DNA from: Streptomyces sp. NBC_01454
GTDB taxonomy: Bacteria > Actinomycetota > Actinomycetes > Streptomycetales > Streptomycetaceae
DNA length: 64,000 bases
Reading direction: 5' to 3'
Assembly: GCF_036227565.1 (NCBI RefSeq)
Contig: NZ_CP109460.1
Coordinates: 4,216,001-4,280,000 of the forward strand
Part shown: positions 41,581 to 51,231 of the stretch, piece after piece
Layout of the letters: each line of letters begins with the position of its first letter
How positions within the stretch are numbered: position 1 is the stretch's first letter
The notes under the pieces: model-generated
The model's database searches: none
Told to the model about the DNA's origin: nothing
Seen by the model: the letters and a program-made list of their open reading frames with translations, nothing else
Position numbers and translations under genes: made by a program

Positions 41581-44500
41581 GTGTCGTTGATGTTGACCGT
41601 GGTCGAGGGGGGCGGTGACGCGTTCGACGTCCACCTCGACGCCGACCCCGACACGCCCGTGGGTGCCGTCGCGGAGGCGCTGGCCGGGGCGGGCGGCGTC
41701 CCCCGGCCCCCGGAGGGCCTCGGCCTGTACGCCGGTGACCGGCTGTTGCCCGCGGACCTGCGGTTGCGGGATGCGCCGCTCCAGCACGCGGCCGTCGTGG
41801 GCCTGGGGCGCCCGGCGGGCACCTCGTCGGCCGAACCGGACGGGCTGGTGGAGGTCCGTGCGGTCGGCGGGGCCGGGGCGGGCGCGGTGCACCGGCTCGA
41901 CATCGGCTCGTACCGGATCGGACTGGCGCACGACGGAACCGCTCAGGTGCTGCGCGCCGTACCGCACCGTCCCTCCGCCGTCCTGACCGTGGGCCCTGGA
42001 GGACGCTGCCGGGTGGCGCCCGACGCGTCCGCGCCGGACGGCCCTCCGCAGCTGGACCGCGAGGACCTCGTCGAGGCCACCGCCTGGCCGGCCGGCGCAC
42101 AGCTCCTCGTCGGCGGCTGCCTGCTCGAACTCGCCCTCCCGGAACGGCCGGACGCGGCCGTGCAGCCGTCGGAGGACGGCACCGGCTGGGACTACAACCG
42201 GCCGCCGCGGCTGCGGCCGGCCCAGAGCGCCACCCGCTTCACCCTGCCCTCCCCGCCCGCGCCGCCCGCCGCCCGGCCGCTCCCGTGGATCACCGCGGCC
42301 GCCCCGGTGGTCATGGCGGGGGTCGGGGCGCTGGCCTTCGGCCGCATGCAGATGCTGTTCTTCGGGCTGCTCTCCCCGGTCGTGATCCTCGGCAACTACC
42401 TGATGAGCCGGCGCAACGGACGCCAGTCGCACTCCGACGAGGTCGCCGCCTACGAGGAGAAGAAGGGGCGCATCGAGGGCGACGCGGAGCAGGCCCTGAC
42501 GGCCGAACGCACCGCCCGGCGCCGTGGCTTCCCGGACCCGGCCGAGGTCGTCCTGACCGCCGTCGGCCCCCGGCGCCGCCTGTGGGAACGGCGTACCTCG
42601 GACGCCGACTTCCTGGAACTGCGCATCGGGACCGCCGACCTGCCCTCCGACGTGGTGCTCCAGGACCCGACCAAGGACGAACACCGCCGCCAGGACCCGT
42701 GGACGGCGTACGACGTCCCGGTGACCGTTCCGCTGCGGGAGCACGATGTCCTGGGCATCGCCGGCGAGGGTCCGGCCGCGCGCGCCGTGGCACGGTGGGC
42801 CATCGCCCAGGCCGCCGTCCTGCACAGCCCCCGTGACCTCCAGATCCACCTGCTGACGACCGGCGGGCCGGGCCGGGACGGCTGGTCCTGGCTGCGCTGG
42901 CTGCCGCACGTGCGGAAGAAGTCCGGCGACACCCCGGCCAGCATCGGCTACGGCACCGAGACCTGCGCCCGGCGGGTCGCCGAACTGACCGCGCTGATCG
43001 CCGAGCGCGCCGGACGGGAGGACCGGCACAGCCGGACCGCCGGGCCCGACGTGCTGGTCGTCCTCGACGGAGCCCGCAGGCTGCGTTCGCTGCCCGGCGT
43101 GGCGCAGATCCTGCGCGACGGACCGTCCGTCGGCGTCCGCGCGGTCTGCGTGGACGCCGAGGAGCGGCTGCTGCCCGAGGAGTGCCACGCCGTCGTCGCC
43201 GAGGAGCCCGGCGGAACCGTGCGGGTGGGACGCTCCGGGCGGGGCACCGTCGGGGGCATCCGGCCCGATGTGGTGTCCCAGGACTGGTGCCGTTCGCTGG
43301 CCCGGGCGATGGGGCCGCTGCGGGACCCGGGCGGGGACGACGAGGGGGCCGCGGTGCTCCCCCAGTCCGCGCGGCTGCTCGACGTACTCGCCCTCGATCC
43401 GCCGCAGGCCGCCGGCATCCGGGCGCGCTGGACGGCCGGGGGCCGCTCGACCCGGGCGGCCGTCGGCGTCTCCCTGGACGGCCCGTTCCACCTGGACCTG
43501 CGGCGCGACGGCCCGCACGGGCTGATCGCCGGTACCACCGGCTCCGGCAAGTCCGAACTCCTCCAGACGCTGGTCGCCTCGCTCGCGGTGGCGAACCGTC
43601 CGGACGCGATGACGTTCGTCCTCGTCGACTACAAGGGCGGCTCCGCGTTCAAGGACTGCGTGGACCTGCCGCACACCGTCGGCATGGTCACCGACCTCGA
43701 CGCCCACCTCGTCGAGCGGGCCCTGGTGTCGCTGACGGCGGAACTCACCCGGCGCGAGCACCTCCTCGCCGCGGCCGGCGCCAAGGACATCGAGGACTAC
43801 ATCGACCTGCTGGAGCGCGAGCCGGCGGCGGGCCGCCCCCCGATGCCGCGGCTGCTCATCGTCATCGACGAGTTCGCCTCGATGGTGCGCGATCTGCCGG
43901 ACTTCGTGAAGGGCCTGGTCAACATCGCCCAGCGGGGCCGCAGCCTCGGCATTCACCTGATCCTGGCGACGCAGCGCCCCAGCGGCGTCGTCTCCTCGGA
44001 GATCCGCGCCAACACCAACCTGCGCATCGCGCTGCGGGTGACGGACTCCGGCGAGAGCCAGGACGTCCTCAACTCCTCCGAGGCCGCCGGGATCTCGCAG
44101 AGCACGCCCGGCCGCGCCTATGTGCGCCTCGGCCAGAACTCCCTCGTGCCGTTCCAGTCCGGCCGGGTCGGCGGCCGCCGGCCCGGGGCCGCGGCGGCCT
44201 CGCTGCCGGCACCCTGGGCGGTGGCGGTGGGCTGGGAGCGGCTCGGCGAGCCGCTGCCGGCGCGGCCGCGCGCCGCGGCCGCGCCCGCCGAGGTGGAGAC
44301 CGACCTCACCGGGCTCGTCGAGGCGATCCGCGAAGCGGACCGGGAGATGGGCATCCCCGCGCAGCACAGCCCCTGGCTGCCGCCGCTGCCCGAGAAGCTG
44401 GTCCTCGGCGACCTGCCCCCGGTCCCGGCCTCGGACTACGACCTCGCGCCCGTAGCGTACGGCGTGGTGGACCTGCCCGCACAGCAGGCCCGGCTCCCCC

Positions 44501-45975
44501 TGGTGATCGACCCGGCGACGCTCGGGCACCTGCACATCGTCGGCTCGCCCCGGCAGGGCCGTTCGCAGACGCTGCGCACGCTCGCCGGCACGCTGGCCCG
44601 CGTCCACTCCCCGGCGCAGCTGCACATGTACGGCATCGACTGCGGCAACGGCGCGCTGCTGGCCATGGAGGGGCTGCCGCACTGCGGCGCCGTCACCCAG
44701 CGCACCCAGCCCGACCGGGTGGCCCGGCTGCTCGCCCGGCTGACCCAGGAGCTCACCCGACGGCAGGAGATGCTCGCCGCCCGCGGCAGCGCCGACCTGA
44801 CGGAGCTCCGCCGCGCCCTGCCCGAGGACGAACGGCCGCCGCACCTCGTGCTGTTCCTCGACCGGTGGGAGGTCTTCGACAAGCAGCTCGGCGAGTACGA
44901 CTCCGGGAACCTGCTGAACTCCGTGCTGACCCTGCTGCGGGACGGGGCGAGCGCCGGCATCCACCTGGTGATGACCGGTGACCGGGCGCTGTTCTCCAGC
45001 CGGGTCAACGGCTCCACCGAGGACAAGCTCGTGCTGAAGCTGAACGAGAAGTCCGAGTACGGCATGATCGGCATCACCCAGCGGAACGTGCCCGACGAGA
45101 TCCCGCCGGGCCGCGCGTTCCGCGCCGCCGACAAGGCCGAGGTGCAGATCGCGCTGCTCACGGAGAGCCCGGAAGGCCAGGCGCAGGCCGCGGCGCTCCA
45201 GCAGATCGCCGAGCAGTGCCGGCAGCGGGCGGCCCACCTGCCGGCCGCCACCCGGCCGTTCCGCGTCGACACCCTGCCGGACCGGCTCACCTTCGAGGAG
45301 GCGGCCCGGTACGTCCCGGGCAGGCGCTCCTCGCGTTGGGCGCTGGCCGGCGTCGGCGGCGACGAACTCACCGCGCTCGGACCGGACTTCACCGTCACCC
45401 CGACGTTCCTCGTCGCCGGGCCCGCCCGCTCGGGACGCAGCACCGTCCTGTCGACGATGTCGCTGGCGCTGCTCGCGGTCGGCATCCCGGTCGTGGTCGG
45501 GGCCCCCGCCCGCTCGCCGCTGCGCCACCTCGCCGGACGGCCCGGCGTGCGCGCGGTGTTCGACGAGTCCGACCTCGACCCCACGGCCCTGGAGGCGGCG
45601 CTGGCCTCCTCGCCCGACGGGGCCGTGGTGCTCCTGGACGACGCCGACCTGCTGCTGAAGACGAAGGCCGAGCCCGTCCTCACGCAGATCGCCAAGTCCG
45701 GTGCCGAGACCGGCCGCGGCCTGGTGATCGCCGGTCAGACCGACCGGCTCTCGTCCGGCTTCTCCGGCTGGCACACCGAGGCCCGCCGGAACCGGTGCGG
45801 TCTGCTGCTGAAGCCGCAGAACATGAGCGACGGCGAGCTGATCGGCGTCAAGGTGCCCCGCAGCCGCCTGGGCGCCACCCGTCCGGGCCGGGCGATCCTG
45901 CACCTGGGCGACGGCGTGCTGCGCACCGTGCAGGTCCCGGAGACGGTGCTTGCGGAACCGGGCGCACCTGCCTGA
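41581..45975 (+). CDS. EssC/EccC-type type VII secretion ATPase
   Basis: 1464-residue membrane-anchored FtsK/SpoIIIE-family motor that recognises and drives WXG100/LXG substrates. The N-terminal ~200 residues start with a ubiquitin-like/FHA-type region (SLMLTVVEGGGDAFDVHLDADP..), as in EssC of Firmicutes rather than mycobacterial EccC. Two hydrophobic helices follow (about 239-285), then three ATPase domains: domain 1 has intact Walker A GTTGSGKSE at 651-659 and Walker B LLIVIDEF near 758; domains 2 (GSPRQGRS near 988) and 3 (GPARSGRS near 1280) have Arg in place of Lys, as in degenerate EccC domains. GTG 41581 follows GGAGG by 8 nt. Convergent with the toxin operon. Confidence 0.92.
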   Translation: MSLMLTVVEGGGDAFDVHLDADPDTPVGAVAEALAGAGGVPRPPEGLGLYAGDRLLPADLRLRDAPLQHAAVVGLGRPAGTSSAEPDGLVEVRAVGGAGAGAVHRLDIGSYRIGLAHDGTAQVLRAVPHRPSAVLTVGPGGRCRVAPDASAPDGPPQLDREDLVEATAWPAGAQLLVGGCLLELALPERPDAAVQPSEDGTGWDYNRPPRLRPAQSATRFTLPSPPAPPAARPLPWITAAAPVVMAGVGALAFGRMQMLFFGLLSPVVILGNYLMSRRNGRQSHSDEVAAYEEKKGRIEGDAEQALTAERTARRRGFPDPAEVVLTAVGPRRRLWERRTSDADFLELRIGTADLPSDVVLQDPTKDEHRRQDPWTAYDVPVTVPLREHDVLGIAGEGPAARAVARWAIAQAAVLHSPRDLQIHLLTTGGPGRDGWSWLRWLPHVRKKSGDTPASIGYGTETCARRVAELTALIAERAGREDRHSRTAGPDVLVVLDGARRLRSLPGVAQILRDGPSVGVRAVCVDAEERLLPEECHAVVAEEPGGTVRVGRSGRGTVGGIRPDVVSQDWCRSLARAMGPLRDPGGDDEGAAVLPQSARLLDVLALDPPQAAGIRARWTAGGRSTRAAVGVSLDGPFHLDLRRDGPHGLIAGTTGSGKSELLQTLVASLAVANRPDAMTFVLVDYKGGSAFKDCVDLPHTVGMVTDLDAHLVERALVSLTAELTRREHLLAAAGAKDIEDYIDLLEREPAAGRPPMPRLLIVIDEFASMVRDLPDFVKGLVNIAQRGRSLGIHLILATQRPSGVVSSEIRANTNLRIALRVTDSGESQDVLNSSEAAGISQSTPGRAYVRLGQNSLVPFQSGRVGGRRPGAAAASLPAPWAVAVGWERLGEPLPARPRAAAAPAEVETDLTGLVEAIREADREMGIPAQHSPWLPPLPEKLVLGDLPPVPASDYDLAPVAYGVVDLPAQQARLPLVIDPATLGHLHIVGSPRQGRSQTLRTLAGTLARVHSPAQLHMYGIDCGNGALLAMEGLPHCGAVTQRTQPDRVARLLARLTQELTRRQEMLAARGSADLTELRRALPEDERPPHLVLFLDRWEVFDKQLGEYDSGNLLNSVLTLLRDGASAGIHLVMTGDRALFSSRVNGSTEDKLVLKLNEKSEYGMIGITQRNVPDEIPPGRAFRAADKAEVQIALLTESPEGQAQAAALQQIAEQCRQRAAHLPAATRPFRVDTLPDRLTFEEAARYVPGRRSSRWALAGVGGDELTALGPDFTVTPTFLVAGPARSGRSTVLSTMSLALLAVGIPVVVGAPARSPLRHLAGRPGVRAVFDESDLDPTALEAALASSPDGAVVLLDDADLLLKTKAEPVLTQIAKSGAETGRGLVIAGQTDRLSSGFSGWHTEARRNRCGLLLKPQNMSDGELIGVKVPRSRLGATRPGRAILHLGDGVLRTVQVPETVLAEPGAPA

Positions 45976-45979
45976 CCCC

Positions 45980-46005
45980 GCTGTGCGGACGCGCGTCCGC
46001 ACAGC
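45980..46005 (+). terminator. 26-bp perfect palindrome after the ATPase gene
   Basis: GCTGTGCGGACGC followed by its exact complement. Begins 5 bases after the stop codon and would fold into a hairpin in mRNA; the first of two consecutive structures. Confidence 0.7.
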
Positions 46006-46009
46006 ACTG

Positions 46010-46042
46010 AGGGCTCCCGCCGACCTCGTCGGCGGGAGCCCT
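46010..46042. terminator. Hairpin between the convergent ATPase and toxin operons
   Basis: A perfect 15-bp stem (AGGGCTCCCGCCGAC) with a CTC loop, followed by TGCGTATAT. Probably a bidirectional terminator that separates the two converging transcription units. Confidence 0.85.
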
Positions 46043-46089
46043 GCGTATATGCGCGGCGGGGACGTGTCAGGTCCCGCAGAGCGGAGCCG

Positions 46090-46626
46090 TCAGGACTCCG
46101 GGGAGAACTTGGTGAAGACGTGGCGGGGGAGCGGGAACCGGCTCCAGAGCACCTCGGACCGAATCTCCCCGGTGAGGGCTGCGTGGAGGAAGTCGCTGCA
46201 GTTCATGTCGTAGTGCTCCCAGGTCTCGCCCCGGGCTTCGTTCAGCAGGACCGTCCATGCGTCGGGGTGCTGTCCCGGCAGGGAGCGCCAGAACAGCCAT
46301 TCGCCGTTGTCCGTCGTCCCCCAGGGCAGGATCCGGCTCCCCTCGACCTGCAGCTCGGGAGGCTTCTCCTCGAACTCCCAGATCTCTTCGTAGGCTTCGG
46401 CCCGTTCCCGGGTGTGACGTGCCAGGTCGTAGTGGGCGTTGGGGGAATCCGGTTCGAGGAGGTACAGGTACTCCTCGACGCGCCCACCGCCCAGCCGGTC
46501 GATCAATTCCTTGTAGTCGCTGGGAAGCGGCGTCCCCAATGCGGCTTCGGTGGATGCCCATGCCTTCGGAGCCCCGGACTCCGAGGCATGGAGCGTCTCG
46601 ATGAGACGGGTCACGTGGTTGCTCAT
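46090..46626 (-). CDS. SUKH (SMI1/KNR4) family immunity protein
   Basis: 178-residue cytoplasmic protein of the SUKH superfamily, which neutralises nuclease toxins. The family core is seen in LGTPLPSDYKELIDRLGGGRVEEYLYLLEPDSPNAHYDL and the later ILPWGTTDNGEWLFWRS. Immediately downstream of the RHS nuclease toxin gene, as expected for a cognate immunity gene. Start ATG 46626 has GGAAAGGG about 10 nt upstream; ATG 46653, which overlaps the toxin stop as TAATG, is an alternative that would couple translation. Last gene of the T7SS effector operon. Confidence 0.9.
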   Translation of the reverse strand: MSNHVTRLIETLHASESGAPKAWASTEAALGTPLPSDYKELIDRLGGGRVEEYLYLLEPDSPNAHYDLARHTRERAEAYEEIWEFEEKPPELQVEGSRILPWGTTDNGEWLFWRSLPGQHPDAWTVLLNEARGETWEHYDMNCSDFLHAALTGEIRSEVLWSRFPLPRHVFTKFSPES

Positions 46627-46652
46627 GCGGGCTCGGCCCTTTCCGTCACGCA

Positions 46653-49600
46653 TTACTTGGGCTTGTTGGAGAAGGACACCTTGTTTGTGAGCGCCTGGGT
46701 GTCGCGGTGGGTGAACTGGAAGCCGTTGCTCCCCGTGACGTTGAGTTCCATGCTGTCCGGGAGGAGATTGTTCCCCTTGTACTTGGGCGTCACGGTGTAG
46801 GTCACCGTTTCCCCGGCGTCGACGGCCCTGCGTATCTGACCTTCATAGACGCGCATGACCGGCGTGTTCGCATAACCGTGCAGGGTGACGAAGTTCTGCG
46901 TGCTCTTGTTGGAGCCGCCCAGCTGGGCGCCGAGCAGATGGGAGCGGTGGTAGTCCCCGCCCCCCTTCCACCCCGGCGGCTCGGACGGGGCACTGGGCTT
47001 GGTCTTGCCGCCCATCATGCTCCCGTCGAGTTTCGCGGTCATTCCCGTCGGGCGGTTGAGCGAATCGAGCGGGAGGTAATTCACCCGCGGGTTCTTGCCG
47101 TTCGCGTCCTTCCAGGTGATGTTCGACTCGTCGCAGGGGGCCAGCCCCAGCGGGTCGCACCAGGTCTGCGGATCGTCGACGTACGCCACCGGGTTGGGGG
47201 CGGGTGCCAGGCCCAGGGGATCGGGGCTGGTGTACCGGCCGCTCTCCGGGTCGTAGTGGCGGAGGTAGTTGTAGTGGAGGCCGGTTTCGGGGTCCTCGTA
47301 CTGCCCGGGGAAGCGGAAGGGCGTCACGGCGGTGGCATCGCGATGGTGGGCCGTGGTGCCCCACATGGTGGTGCGCGAGCGCCAGGCGATGCCGCCCTGT
47401 TCGTCGACGAGTTCGGTGGGGGTGCCGACGAGGTCGGTGACGATGGCGAAGAAGCGGGAGTCGTATGCGCCCTGGCTCTTCGGCTTGCGTTCGAGCTGGG
47501 TGAGGGGGCGGTGGCCGTCGTGCTCCCAGGTGAGGGTGACGCCGGTGGTGGTGTCCGTCTGCTCGGCGAGGCGGGTGCCGTCCCAGGTGAAGTGAACGGC
47601 CTCGACGGCGGACCGGCCGTCCTCGGCCATGCGGTACTTCGCGGTGCGCCGCCCCATCGGGTCGTACGTGTAGTGCCAGCGGGTGCCGTCGGGGGTCGTG
47701 CAGGCGGTGAGGCGGTCCTCGGCGTCCCATTCGTAGCGCCAGGTGTCGGGCTTCTTCGACAGACGGCGCTTCTGGCGCAGCACCATGCGGCCCGCGGCGT
47801 CGTGCTCGTAGCGCACCCCTCCCGCCGCCTGGATGCGGGTGCCGGTGTAGGTGCGCGCGCCCCGGGCCTCGGCCCGGTGTGCCCTGTCGGGCCAGGCGGC
47901 CTCGGTCTGGTTGCCGGCCCCGTCGTAGGCGTAGGACTCGGTCCAGCCCTCGGACGTGACCGTCAACGGGCGTCCGACCGGGTCGAGTTCCATGTCCCGG
48001 CGCAGGCCCGTGGCGGAGTCGGCGGTGGCGATCAGACGGTCGTCGGCCCGGTAGGTGTAGGACCGTGCGCGCAGGGTGCGCCCCGGTGTGGCGAGGCTGT
48101 GGGCGACCGAGCGCCCGGACGGGTCCCACGCGGTAGTCGCCGTCACGGGCGAGGTGGCTGTGCCCCATACGCGTTCCAGTTCGCGCCCGAGGACGTCGTG
48201 GGCGAAGTTCAGCCGGTGCCCGCCGGCGGTGAGGGTGTCGCGGTTTCCGTTCTCGTCGTAGGTGAGTTCGGTGACGGCGTCGGTGGGGGTGGTGCGGGAG
48301 GTGCGGCGGCCGAGGAGGTCGTAGGTGAAACGGGTGGTGCGTCCGTCGACGGTCTCGGCCACGATCCGGCCCAGGAGGTCCCGCTCGAACTCCAGCGTCG
48401 AGGTGGGGGAGGCGGCCCGGACGAGAGCTCCGGCCGCGTCGTAGGCGTACGAGGTGACGGCCCCGGCCGCATTCTTCTCCACCAGTTCGCCGGCGGAGTT
48501 GTACCGGAAGGTGATCTCCTCGCCCAGCGGCGTGGTGTGGGAGACGACCCGGCCCAACCCGTCCCGCTCGTAGGCCACTTCGCGGTCGTCGAAGTCGGAC
48601 TCCGCTATGGCGTTGCCTGCCCGGTCATAGGTGTAGTCCCAGGTCAGACCCTGCGGGTTGGTGATCCGGGTACGGCGGAGCTCGGCGTCGTAGGCGAAGG
48701 TGTGGCGGACGCCGTCCGGCGTGGTCTGCGCCGCCACCTTGTCGAAGTGGGTGTACTCGAAGGTGGTGGTGGCACCCGTGGCGTCGGTCCGGCTCCGGCA
48801 GTTGCCCTCGCCGTCCCAGGTCAGACGCTCGGTTCGGCCGTCGGGTGCGGTGCGCTCCGACAGGTGGCCCTCGACGGTCCACACCGCGCGGGTGATCGCG
48901 CCCAGGGGATCGGTGATGGTGGTGGGGCGGCCGAACGCGTCGCGTGCGATCGTCGCCCGGTGCCCGGCCGGGTTGCCGACCGCCAGGGGGAGACCCGCGC
49001 CGTCGACCTCGTACGCGACCTCCGCGCCGGCCGGGTCGGTGGCCGAGGCGATCGCGCCGTTGCGGTGGTGGGTGAAGCGGTTCGTGGTGCCGTCCGGGGC
49101 GGTGACGGTCGTCAGGTTGCCCCGCTCGTCGTACTCGCTGTGCCACGTCGTCCCGTCGTGGCCGGTCGAGGAGAGCGGGAGGTTCAGCTCGTTGTACGTC
49201 GCCGTGGACCGGCTGCCGTCCGGGAGTTCGATGACGGTGGGGTTGTGGGCCCGGTCGTACTCGAAGCGGGTGGTGTTGCCGAGGGGGTCGGTGCGGGCGA
49301 GGAGGGCGTCGTAGCGGTCCCACTCGGAGGTGATGGTGTGGCCCAGCGGGTCGGTCTCGGCGGTGACCTGGTGCAGGTCGTTGAGCTGGTAGACGGTCGT
49401 GGCGCCGCAGGCGTCGGTGTAGTGCGTTCGGCGCCGGTCGGGGTCGTAGTTCCAGCGGGAGGAGAGGTAGCCCTCGGGGCCGACGGTCTCGGTGACGCGG
49501 TTGACGTCGTCGTAGACGTAGCGGTAGGTGGAGTCGTTCCGGTCCGTCCAGGCGGTGATGCGCGACCGGTCGTCGTAGGTGAACTCCAGGGCCTTGCCCG

Positions 49601-51221
49601 AGGAGTTGGTGACGTGCGTGAGGTTCCCGGCGTCGTCATAGCCGTAGGACATGACCTCGACGGGACCCTCGGGCGTGGTGACCGTCAGACGGGTGACGCG
49701 GCCGAGGGGGCATTCGAGGGTGGCGTGGTAGCCGCCGGAGTGGGTCAGCGTCGTCGGGGTGCCGTCCGCCAGCCGGGAGACGGTGACGTCGTTGCCGTTG
49801 CGGTCGTGCCACCGGGTCAGCCAGTACAGGCCGCTGTCGTCCGCGGGATCGCCCGCGAAGGTGCAGACGAGGCCCGTGTGGGGATCGGAGACGCGGTAGG
49901 TGGTCCCGCCCGTGGTGCCGGTCTCCGCGCAGGTCAGCGGTAGGCGGGGGCCTTCCTCGGGCCACACCGGCTCGTCGGACCCGGCGGTGGGAAGGTGCGG
50001 GTAGGCCAGGATCGAACCGTCGTCACGCGCCCACGACACCCGCCCCCGGTCGTCGGCCTCCAGGCGCTCGTCCAGGGTGGAGGCCCAGGAGGGGCCGAAG
50101 AACTGGCCGTAGCGGTAGGTCGACAGATGTGTACGGGAGACCAGCAGCGGCAGCACGCCGGGCAGCGCCAGATCGGTCTGCTGCAGCAGCATTTCCCCGC
50201 TGGCCACGTCGACCGGGTCGGTCTTGCAGGTACGGCCCTTGATGTCCCGGCTGTTGAGGCGAACGCCGCCCTGGGGGCCCTTGATCGAGGCGGGCTTGAC
50301 CCCCTTCAGGGCCGAGCCGATCCCCCCGAGGCCCTTGAGGGCCGCGGCCCCGCCCCCGACCAGTCCCACGACGCCGAGCACGATCTCGAGGACGTTCCAC
50401 TCGCCCGTCTCCGCCATCGTGGAGATGTTGATCCCCAACGACGCCGCGCCGGCCACGATACTGCCGATCGTCAGGGCGATTCCGATGCCCTGCAGGCCGG
50501 GCACCAGCATCGCCAGCACGCCCAGCACCGCGCTGATGATGCCCAGGGCCGTACTGAACGCCTTCTTGATCTTGTCCCACAGGCTGTAGCCCGCGACCGA
50601 CTCGTCCTTCGCGTCGTCCAGCTTCTGCGCCGCGGTGGAGGCGTCCTCCTCGCGCACCTGCCGCGCGTCCTCGGCCAGCATGCGGGCGGCGTCGAGATCC
50701 GCCTGCGCGTCATCGGCGTGCCCCTGCGCCGTGGACTGCTTGCTGTGCGCCTCGTCCAGCGCGCGCCGGGTGCTCGCCCGCGCGTCCATGTCGTCCGGGG
50801 GGTGGGTGGCCGCGTCCAGCCGGCCGATGTCGGCACCGGCCGCCCGCACCGCCTCGGTGGCCGACGCCAGCCGCTCCTTGGCTTCCCGCCCCTTCTCCAG
50901 GGCGTGGTCGGCATTCCGCTGCTGATCACGCAGTGAGTGCACATACGTGTCCAGGGCGCCGGCCGCCTGGTCGTAGGAACTGTGCAGCTTGCGCACCTGC
51001 TTGGCCAGGTCGCCGAGCTTGTCCCGGAGCTTGTCCATGGTCTTGCCCTCGCCCACCTGCTGGTTCTCCAGCCCGGAGACGAGGGGGAGGGCATCGCCCG
51101 CGTTGTCGGCCACGGAACGGTAGCTGCGTGCGAGCTGTCCGAGCACCTCCGCATCACCCGGAGTCGGGTCGTCCGAGAACCCGAAGACCGATTCCCATTC
51201 GGACACCGCTGGACGCGCCAT
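46653..51221 (-). CDS. RHS-repeat type VII toxin with EndA-like nuclease C-terminus
   Basis: 1522-residue polymorphic toxin. The N-terminal ~190 residues (MARPAVSEWESVFGF...) are helical, WXG/LXG-like, for recognition by the T7SS; hydrophobic helices follow near 225-275, then a DUF6531-type region near 330-390, and about 800 residues of RHS/YD repeats (for example TYDERGNLTTV) forming the toxin shell. The RHS core ends YEDPETGLHYNYLRHYDPESGRYTSPDPLGLA near 1360. The C-terminal ~160 residues are a beta-beta-alpha-metal nuclease of the EndA/streptococcal DNase type: HRSHLLGAQLGG (catalytic His about 1428), N in TQNF and YANTP, then TVTYTVTPKYKGNNLLPDS. Start ATG 51221 has GAGGT 7 nt upstream. 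Confidence 0.92.
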   Translation of the reverse strand: MARPAVSEWESVFGFSDDPTPGDAEVLGQLARSYRSVADNAGDALPLVSGLENQQVGEGKTMDKLRDKLGDLAKQVRKLHSSYDQAAGALDTYVHSLRDQQRNADHALEKGREAKERLASATEAVRAAGADIGRLDAATHPPDDMDARASTRRALDEAHSKQSTAQGHADDAQADLDAARMLAEDARQVREEDASTAAQKLDDAKDESVAGYSLWDKIKKAFSTALGIISAVLGVLAMLVPGLQGIGIALTIGSIVAGAASLGINISTMAETGEWNVLEIVLGVVGLVGGGAAALKGLGGIGSALKGVKPASIKGPQGGVRLNSRDIKGRTCKTDPVDVASGEMLLQQTDLALPGVLPLLVSRTHLSTYRYGQFFGPSWASTLDERLEADDRGRVSWARDDGSILAYPHLPTAGSDEPVWPEEGPRLPLTCAETGTTGGTTYRVSDPHTGLVCTFAGDPADDSGLYWLTRWHDRNGNDVTVSRLADGTPTTLTHSGGYHATLECPLGRVTRLTVTTPEGPVEVMSYGYDDAGNLTHVTNSSGKALEFTYDDRSRITAWTDRNDSTYRYVYDDVNRVTETVGPEGYLSSRWNYDPDRRRTHYTDACGATTVYQLNDLHQVTAETDPLGHTITSEWDRYDALLARTDPLGNTTRFEYDRAHNPTVIELPDGSRSTATYNELNLPLSSTGHDGTTWHSEYDERGNLTTVTAPDGTTNRFTHHRNGAIASATDPAGAEVAYEVDGAGLPLAVGNPAGHRATIARDAFGRPTTITDPLGAITRAVWTVEGHLSERTAPDGRTERLTWDGEGNCRSRTDATGATTTFEYTHFDKVAAQTTPDGVRHTFAYDAELRRTRITNPQGLTWDYTYDRAGNAIAESDFDDREVAYERDGLGRVVSHTTPLGEEITFRYNSAGELVEKNAAGAVTSYAYDAAGALVRAASPTSTLEFERDLLGRIVAETVDGRTTRFTYDLLGRRTSRTTPTDAVTELTYDENGNRDTLTAGGHRLNFAHDVLGRELERVWGTATSPVTATTAWDPSGRSVAHSLATPGRTLRARSYTYRADDRLIATADSATGLRRDMELDPVGRPLTVTSEGWTESYAYDGAGNQTEAAWPDRAHRAEARGARTYTGTRIQAAGGVRYEHDAAGRMVLRQKRRLSKKPDTWRYEWDAEDRLTACTTPDGTRWHYTYDPMGRRTAKYRMAEDGRSAVEAVHFTWDGTRLAEQTDTTTGVTLTWEHDGHRPLTQLERKPKSQGAYDSRFFAIVTDLVGTPTELVDEQGGIAWRSRTTMWGTTAHHRDATAVTPFRFPGQYEDPETGLHYNYLRHYDPESGRYTSPDPLGLAPAPNPVAYVDDPQTWCDPLGLAPCDESNITWKDANGKNPRVNYLPLDSLNRPTGMTAKLDGSMMGGKTKPSAPSEPPGWKGGGDYHRSHLLGAQLGGSNKSTQNFVTLHGYANTPVMRVYEGQIRRAVDAGETVTYTVTPKYKGNNLLPDSMELNVTGSNGFQFTHRDTQALTNKVSFSNKPK

Positions 51222-51231
51222 GGCCGCTACC

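Noticed and set aside
41557..46002. A 1481-codon open frame on the minus strand opposite the EssC-like ATPase gene
   Set aside because: It is a shadow of the ATPase gene caused by high G+C at third positions; its sequence has no domains, is low-complexity and lacks a ribosome site.
46707..49943. A 1078-codon plus-strand frame opposite the RHS toxin gene
   Set aside because: Gly/Val/Arg-rich low-complexity translation with no family motifs; the opposite strand has clear YD repeats.
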